A stretch of 40,388 nucleotides of DNA from Opitutaceae bacterium (GTDB lineage Bacteria > Verrucomicrobiota > Verrucomicrobiia > Opitutales > Opitutaceae). A program made the position numbers and the translations under genes. Of this stretch, positions 36,032 through 40,388 are shown piece after piece. Within the stretch, counting starts at the first letter, position 1, and the number at the start of each line of letters is the position of its first letter. The stretch covers positions 1 to 40,388 of the forward strand of contig PLXS01000012.1 in NCBI GenBank assembly GCA_003151515.1. The letters are read 5' to 3'. The notes under the pieces are model-generated. The model was not told where the DNA came from and searched no databases. It saw only the letters and a program-made list of their open reading frames with translations.

Positions 36032-36384
36032 CGCGACGGCCTGAATGCCGTTGCGAAGTAGACGGCTAGCACCACGAGGGCGAAGCTCACAGCGTAGTTC
36101 CACGTGAGCCTCTCCTTGAGGACCAGCCAGGCGAAGACGATGAACACGAGCAGCGTGATCACCTCCTGCACGAGCTTGAGCTCGTAGCCGCTCATGTGGG
36201 CTCCCATGTAGCCCAGGCGGTTCGCCGGGACCTGCAGGCAGTACTCGAAGAACGCGACGCCCCAGGCGACCAGGATCGCCACGATGAGCGGCCGGCCCTC
36301 GAGCCACCTGAGCTTCAGGTGTCCGTACCAGGCGATCGTCATGAAAATATTCGACCCAACGAGAAGGAGGATGACCTTTGGCAT
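36028..36384 (-). CDS. DUF486 (DMT-superfamily-like) small membrane protein
   Basis: 118 residues from the ATG at 36384, with four membrane segments covering nearly the whole chain. Family landmarks: NIFMTIAWYGHLK near the start, WGVAFFEYCLQVPANRLGY in the middle, and QEVITLLVFIVFA then FALVVLAVYFATAF at the end. DUF486 proteins look like half-size drug/metabolite transporters and may dimerise; the substrate is unknown. It overlaps the YncE-like gene tail-to-tail by four bases. Confidence 0.93.
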   Translation of the reverse strand: MPKVILLLVGSNIFMTIAWYGHLKLRWLEGRPLIVAILVAWGVAFFEYCLQVPANRLGYMGAHMSGYELKLVQEVITLLVFIVFAWLVLKERLTWNYAVSFALVVLAVYFATAFRPSR

Positions 36385-36502
36385 GGGAGGACTGTTCACG
36401 CAGGCCTCGTCTTCGGCAAGCCGCGGCACAGGGGATCCGGGGCGGGCCGCGCCAAGAAATACGAAAGACGATGCTTGATAACCGGAAATCGGGCCCTATA
36501 CC

Positions 36503-36531
36503 TTGTCGCCGGTTCCGTCCCGGCATATACT
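36503..36531 (+). promoter_or_regulatory. Strong-looking promoter placing the grx transcript start at its ATG
   Basis: TTGTCG (36503-36508), a 17-nt spacer, and TATACT (36526-36531). The ATG of the glutaredoxin-like gene begins seven bases after the -10 box, so the transcript would be leaderless or nearly so. No other ribosome site is possible in this layout. Confidence 0.6.
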
Positions 36532-36537
36532 CAAAGA

Positions 36538-36873
36538 ATGACGATCAAGGCATATCTCAAACCCTCCTGCGGCTGGTCCAACGGCGTTCGCGCGATCCTG
36601 CGCAAGTACTCCCTGGACTACCAAGACATCGACATCATCGGTGACCGGGAGCTCTACGAGGAGATGGTGCGCAAGTCGGGCCAGCCCCTTTCACCCTGCG
36701 TTGAGATTGACGGCGTGATGCTCGCGGACGTCTCCGGCGAGGAGGTCGAGAACTACCTCCTGAGCAACGACCTGGTCAAGCCGACCGACGCCCCCCTGAG
36801 CGCCCCGGCAAACGCCGGCTGCTCGGACGAGGAGCACGCCAAGATGGCAACCAAAACGATCCGCTTCTTCTGA
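36538..36873 (+). CDS. Glutaredoxin-like monothiol protein (CGWS)
   Basis: 111 residues. Thioredoxin-fold start with KAYLKPSCGWS (single active Cys11, a variant of the CGFS monothiol motif), a helix carrying NGVRAILRKY, then SGQPLSPCVEIDG where glutaredoxins have the cis-proline TVP segment, and LADVSGEEVENYL. Monothiol types usually carry or deliver iron-sulfur clusters rather than reduce disulfides. The tail (about 82-111) is an extra 30 residues with GCSDEEH, a possible metal-binding Cys/His set. It lies just before gltB, an iron-sulfur enzyme gene, so delivery of the cluster is an attractive but untested idea. Confidence 0.82.
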   Translation: MTIKAYLKPSCGWSNGVRAILRKYSLDYQDIDIIGDRELYEEMVRKSGQPLSPCVEIDGVMLADVSGEEVENYLLSNDLVKPTDAPLSAPANAGCSDEEHAKMATKTIRFF

Positions 36874-36921
36874 CGAGAGCCCTGGCTTGACCAATTCAAG
36901 ATTCCTCAAGGCCGGCTCTCG
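36874..36921 (+). promoter_or_regulatory. Hairpin competing with the downstream terminator
   Basis: CGAGAGCC (36874-36881), directly after the grx stop codon, pairs perfectly with GGCTCTCG (36914-36921). Inside it CTTGA (36886-36890) can pair with TCAAG at 36896-36900 or with TCAAG at 36906-36910. The outer 3' arm overlaps the left arm of the terminator stem, so both cannot fully form. This is the layout of an attenuator or antiterminator. Confidence 0.45.
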
Positions 36922-36945
36922 CTAAGAAGGACCGGTCTTTTTTTT
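36908..36945 (+). terminator. Intrinsic terminator between grx and gltB
   Basis: AAGGCCGG (36908-36915) pairs with CCGGTCTT (36932-36939) with one G-U wobble; the last two bases of the stem begin an unbroken run of eight T (36938-36945). Loop of 16 nt. It would end the grx transcript unless prevented by the alternative hairpin. Confidence 0.65.
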
Positions 36946-36988
36946 GCGCCCTCACCAGCAACCCTGATCCATCCGAATACCCGTCTGG

Positions 36989-37012
36989 CTCAAAGAATGC
37001 TTCGAGTTTGAG
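36989..37012 (+). other. Hairpin with a 4-codon upstream ORF before gltB
   Basis: CTCAAA (36989-36994) and TTTGAG (37007-37012) form a stem. In between, an ATG at 36997 opens a reading frame of M-L-R-V then TGA (37009-37011), ending 18 bases before the gltB start. The preceding context CTCAAAGAATG is identical to the 11 bases at the real grx start. Whether it is translated is unknown. Confidence 0.3.
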
Positions 37013-37029
37013 AACCCTTTTCCCCTTCA

Positions 37030-40000
37030 ATGCCCATCAACCCTGAAAAGGCGCGCCGCCCCAGGCGCCGGTTTGCCAGCGCGCCCGCCAAGCAGGGCCT
37101 TTACGATCCGTGGTTCGAGCACGACTCGTGCGGCGTCGGCTTCGTCGTGGACATGAAGGGGCGCAAGTCGAACCAGATACTGAAGCAGGCCATCCAGATC
37201 CTCAAGAACCTCGACCATCGGGGGGCCGCGGGCTCCGAGGCCAACACGGGCGACGGGGCAGGCGTGCTGATCCAGATGCCGCACGACTTCCTGAAGGAAG
37301 TCTGCAAGAAGGCCCGAATCGCCCTGCCCAACCCCGGCGAATACGGGTGCGGGCTCATCTTCCTGCCGCGCGACCGGATCAAGCGCCGCCGCCTCGAGGA
37401 GCGCTTCGAGGAGATTGTGCAGTCCGAGGGCCAGACGGTCCTGGGCTGGCGCACCGTGCCCGTCGACAGCTCGCCCCTCGGCGAGACGGCCAGGTCCTGC
37501 GAGCCGCAGATCCGGCAGGTCTTCATCGGGCGCAATCCCGCCGTGAGCGACCCGATGGCGTTCGAGCGCAAGCTCTACGTCATCCGCAAGCTCGCGTACA
37601 ATGAGATCCGCTCGTCGACCATGGACGGCGCGGAGTGCTGGTACGTGCCAAGCCTGTCCTTCAAGACCCTCGTCTACAAAGGCATGCTCCTCACCGAGCA
37701 GCTCGAGAAGTATTTCACGGACCTGCAGGACCCGGCGATGGCGACGTCGCTTGCGCTCGTGCACTCGCGCTTCAGCACGAACACGTTCCCGAGCTGGGAT
37801 CGCGCGCACCCGTACCGCTACATCGCGCACAACGGCGAGATCAACACCCTGCGCGGCAACATCAACTGGATGCACGCGCGCGAGGCGCTGTTCGAGTCCG
37901 AGCTGTTCGGCGAGGACAGCAGGAAGATCCTGCCGATCGTCAACCCGCACGGCAGCGACTCGTCCATGTTCGACAACACCTTCGAGCTGCTCATCCTCGC
38001 CGGCCGGTCCCCGGCGCACGCGATGATGATGATGATCCCGGAGCCCTGGTCCGCCAATGAGGACATGGCCGACGATCGCCGGGCGTTTTACCAGTACCAT
38101 TCCTGCCTGATGGAGCCGTGGGACGGGCCCGCATCGATAGCCTTCACCGACGGGGTGCAGATCGGGGCGGTGCTCGACCGCAACGGGCTGCGCCCCTCGC
38201 GCTATTACGTAACCAAGGACGGCCTCGTCATCATGGCCTCGGAGGCCGGTGTGCTTGAGGTCCCCCCGGAGAACATCCTGCGCAAGGGCCGCCTGCAGCC
38301 CGGGCGCATGTTCTTGGTCGACACCGAGCAGGGCCGCATCATCGAGGACGAGGAGATCAAGGGGAAGATCGTGTCGGAGCACCCCTACCGCCAGTGGCTT
38401 GACGAGCACCTCGTGCACCTGAGCGACCTGCCCGACGCTCCGGAGGTGCCGCTGCCCGACCGCCAGACGCTGCTGCAGCGCCAGATCGCCTTCGGCTACA
38501 CCAACGAGGACGAGCGGATAATCCTGACGCCCATGGCCCGGGACGGCGTCGAGGCCGTCGGCTCCATGGGCAACGACGCCGCGCTCGCGGTGCTCTCCAA
38601 GCGGCCCCGGATGCTCTACGACTACTTCAAGCAGCTGTTCGCCCAGGTCACCAATCCCCCGATCGACTGCATTCGCGAGGAGATCGTCATCGGCGCGGAG
38701 ACGCGCCTCGGGTCCGAGGGCAACCTGCTCAACCCGCAGCCGTCGGCCTGCCGGCGCGTCGAGCTGAAATGGCCCATCCTCACCAACGAGGAGTTCGCGA
38801 AGCTCAAGCGCCAGAACCTCCCGGGCCTGAAGGTGGGCGTGCTGCCCATCCTGTTCCGGACCACCCGCGGGGAAAGGGGCCTCGCCAAGTCCGTCGAGGA
38901 GCTTTCCGCCATGGCCCGCCGCATGATCGAGGAGGAGGAGATCAACGTGATCATACTCAGCGATCGCGGCGTGAACCGCGATTTCGCGCCGGTGCCCGCC
39001 CTCCTGGCGGTCGCCGCCCTCCATCACTACCTCATCCGCGAGGGCCTGCGCACCCGGGTGAGCCTCGCCCTCGAGACCGGCGAGGCGCGCGAGGTGCACC
39101 ATTTCTCGCTGCTCATCGGCTACGGCTGCAGCGCCATCAACCCCTACCTCGCCTTCGAGACCATCGACGACATGATCCGCGAGGGCCTGCTTGTGAAGAT
39201 CGACCACAAGACCGCCTGCAAGAACTTCGTCAAGGCGGCCACGAAGGGTGTCATCAAGGTCATGTCCAAGATGGGCATCTCGGCGATCCAGAGCTACCGC
39301 GGCGCCCAGGTGTTCGAGGCCCTCGGCATCCGCCAGGACGTGATCGACCACTATTTCACATGGACCCCCTCCCGCGTCGGGGGAATCGGCCTCGACGTGA
39401 TCGCCCAGGAAGTGCTGCTGCGCCACCATGCGGCTTTCCCCCCGCGCCCCGTCAACGGCCACGTGCTGCCGTCCGGCGGCCTGTACCAGTGGCGCAAGGA
39501 CGGCGAACAGCACCTGTTCACCCCCGAGTCCATCCATCGCCTGCAGAAGGCCGTGCGCACCGGCAGCTTCAAGGTATTCCAGGAATACGCCGGCCTCATC
39601 AACGACCAGTCCGTGAACGCCTGCACGCTCCGGGGCCTGCTTGACTTCAAGGCCTCCACGCCGATTCCGATCGAGGAGGTCGAGCCCGTGGAGAGCATCG
39701 TGAAGCGCTTCAAGACGGGGGCGATGTCCTACGGGTCGATCAGCAAGGAGGCGCACGAGACCCTCGCGATCGCGATGAACCGCCTCGGCGGCAAGAGCAA
39801 CACCGGCGAGGGCGGCGAGGATCCGGCCCGCTACAAGCTGGAGCCCAACGGGGACTCGAAGAACTCCGCCATCAAGCAGGTCGCCTCCGGCCGCTTCGGC
39901 GTGACGAGCGAGTACCTCGTCAATGCCCGCGAGCTCCAGATCAAGATGGCCCAGGGCGCGAAGCCCGGAGAAGGCGGCCAGCTGCCCGGCTCGAAGGTCT

Positions 40001-40388
40001 ATCCCCCCATCGCCAAGACCCGGCTCACGACCGCGGGCGTCGGGCTCATCTCCCCGCCCCCGCACCACGACATCTACTCGATCGAGGACCTGGCCGAGCT
40101 GATCCACGACTTGAAGAACGGCAACCGGCTCGCGCGGGTGAGCGTGAAGCTCGTCGCCGAGGTCGGCGTCGGCACCATCGCGGCCGGCGTGGCCAAGGCC
40201 CATGCGGACGTCGTCCTGATCAGCGGCTACGACGGCGGCACGGGCGCCTCGCCGCAGACCTCAATCGCCCACGCCGGCCTTCCGTGGGAGCTCGGCCTGG
40301 CGGAGACCCACCAGACCCTCGTGCTGAACAACCTGCGCAGCCGCATCGCGGTCGAGACCGACGGCCAGTTGAAGACCGGCCGCGACGT
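37030..40388 (+). CDS. gltB: Glutamate synthase large subunit, 5' part (cut by window end)
   Basis: 1119 complete codons from the ATG at 37030, open to the window end; full proteins are about 1500 residues. A 33-residue basic propeptide precedes the catalytic Cys34 in HDSCGVGF, so maturation by cleavage is expected. The class II glutamine amidotransferase domain (34 to about 430) includes [24 protein letters not shown] and [11 protein letters not shown]. The central domain follows (about 480-770), and the FMN/synthase domain starts near 840 ([42 protein letters not shown]). It makes glutamate from glutamine and 2-oxoglutarate; the 3Fe-4S cysteines lie beyond the window. No Shine-Dalgarno and no obvious own promoter. 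The long opposite-strand frame is a GC artefact. Confidence 0.97.
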   Translation, partial: MPINPEKARRPRRRFASAPAKQGLYDPWFEHDSCGVGFVVDMKGRKSNQILKQAIQILKNLDHRGAAGSEANTGDGAGVLIQMPHDFLKEVCKKARIALPNPGEYGCGLIFLPRDRIKRRRLEERFEEIVQSEGQTVLGWRTVPVDSSPLGETARSCEPQIRQVFIGRNPAVSDPMAFERKLYVIRKLAYNEIRSSTMDGAECWYVPSLSFKTLVYKGMLLTEQLEKYFTDLQDPAMATSLALVHSRFSTNTFPSWDRAHPYRYIAHNGEINTLRGNINWMHAREALFESELFGEDSRKILPIVNPHGSDSSMFDNTFELLILAGRSPAHAMMMMIPEPWSANEDMADDRRAFYQYHSCLMEPWDGPASIAFTDGVQIGAVLDRNGLRPSRYYVTKDGLVIMASEAGVLEVPPENILRKGRLQPGRMFLVDTEQGRIIEDEEIKGKIVSEHPYRQWLDEHLVHLSDLPDAPEVPLPDRQTLLQRQIAFGYTNEDERIILTPMARDGVEAVGSMGNDAALAVLSKRPRMLYDYFKQLFAQVTNPPIDCIREEIVIGAETRLGSEGNLLNPQPSACRRVELKWPILTNEEFAKLKRQNLPGLKVGVLPILFRTTRGERGLAKSVEELSAMARRMIEEEEINVIILSDRGVNRDFAPVPALLAVAALHHYLIREGLRTRVSLALETGEAREVHHFSLLIGYGCSAINPYLAFETIDDMIREGLLVKIDHKTACKNFVKAATKGVIKVMSKMGISAIQSYRGAQVFEALGIRQDVIDHYFTWTPSRVGGIGLDVIAQEVLLRHHAAFPPRPVNGHVLPSGGLYQWRKDGEQHLFTPESIHRLQKAVRTGSFKVFQEYAGLINDQSVNACTLRGLLDFKASTPIPIEEVEPVESIVKRFKTGAMSYGSISKEAHETLAIAMNRLGGKSNTGEGGEDPARYKLEPNGDSKNSAIKQVASGRFGVTSEYLVNARELQIKMAQGAKPGEGGQLPGSKVYPPIAKTRLTTAGVGLISPPPHHDIYSIEDLAELIHDLKNGNRLARVSVKLVAEVGVGTIAAGVAKAHADVVLISGYDGGTGASPQTSIAHAGLPWELGLAETHQTLVLNNLRSRIAVETDGQLKTGRD

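Noticed and set aside
36874..36945. Glutamine or other known riboswitch upstream of gltB
   Set aside because: The core consensus of the cyanobacterial glnA motif or other classes I know could not be found; only simple alternative hairpins are visible.
37027..40203. 1058-codon open frame on the minus strand
   Set aside because: It is the shadow of gltB on the plus strand, whose motifs are unmistakable. High GC3 removes stop codons from the opposite frame, and the antisense translation shows no family features.
1..40388. CRISPR array, tRNA, rRNA, prophage or plasmid origin
   Set aside because: No regularly spaced repeats, no T-loop-like tRNA ends, no phage structural genes and no iteron-type repeats were noticed on either strand.

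Overview
The window reads as bacterial chromosome with high GC, probably Verrucomicrobiota and most likely an Opitutaceae-like lineage. That placement is inference from the gene families present: a duplicated orphan permease of the FtsX/MacB type, a double FG-GAP/UnbV exoprotein, a rhomboid-like protein with a DUF6576 tail, a giant periplasmic-module hybrid histidine kinase, xylAB, and many small lipoproteins and beta-propellers. No rRNA or tRNA gene was seen. Most host genes have pyrimidine-rich or otherwise Shine-Dalgarno-poor leaders, and several start with GTG or TTG.

Left part (1 to about 20,100) is accessory and looser: long intergenic gaps, lower GC by eye, short exported proteins. In order it holds an orphan ABC-type permease (-), a lipoprotein (-), an esterase/beta-propeller fusion (+), an OppA-type peptide-binding lipoprotein (+), a two-gene unit of a di-heme cytochrome c and a DUF2243 membrane protein (-), and a stress-type cluster of CsbD (59 aa, easily missed), a BON lipoprotein, a DUF3309 micro-protein and a receiver-only response regulator. 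Then come a Sel1-repeat protein, a TonB-C lipoprotein, a small membrane protein, a second esterase paralogous to the first, an intact ISL3-family insertion sequence, an S9 peptidase (-) and hpt (+).

Right part (about 20,100 to 40,388) is denser and very GC-rich, which opens long meaningless antisense frames. It holds a large STT3-like GT-C membrane protein (-), a 1209-residue FG-GAP/UnbV protein (+), a small conserved-looking protein (+), a hybrid histidine kinase with about seven periplasmic OB-like modules (-), a catalytically dead rhomboid (+), a xylA-xylB-yedK run (-), a YncE-type propeller (+), a DUF486 membrane protein (-), a CGWS glutaredoxin-like protein (+), and the first 1119 codons of gltB (+), cut by the window end.

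The most interesting non-coding structures are the grx-gltB junction, which has a U-tract terminator plus alternative hairpins and a 4-codon upstream ORF but no clear new promoter; a shared near-palindrome (AATGGGGTRTWACCC) at two places in the stress cluster; and a perfect 20-nt palindrome behind a small membrane-protein gene. I found no convincing wholly new multi-gene system. The hybrid kinase architecture and the grx-gltB leader are the best leads.
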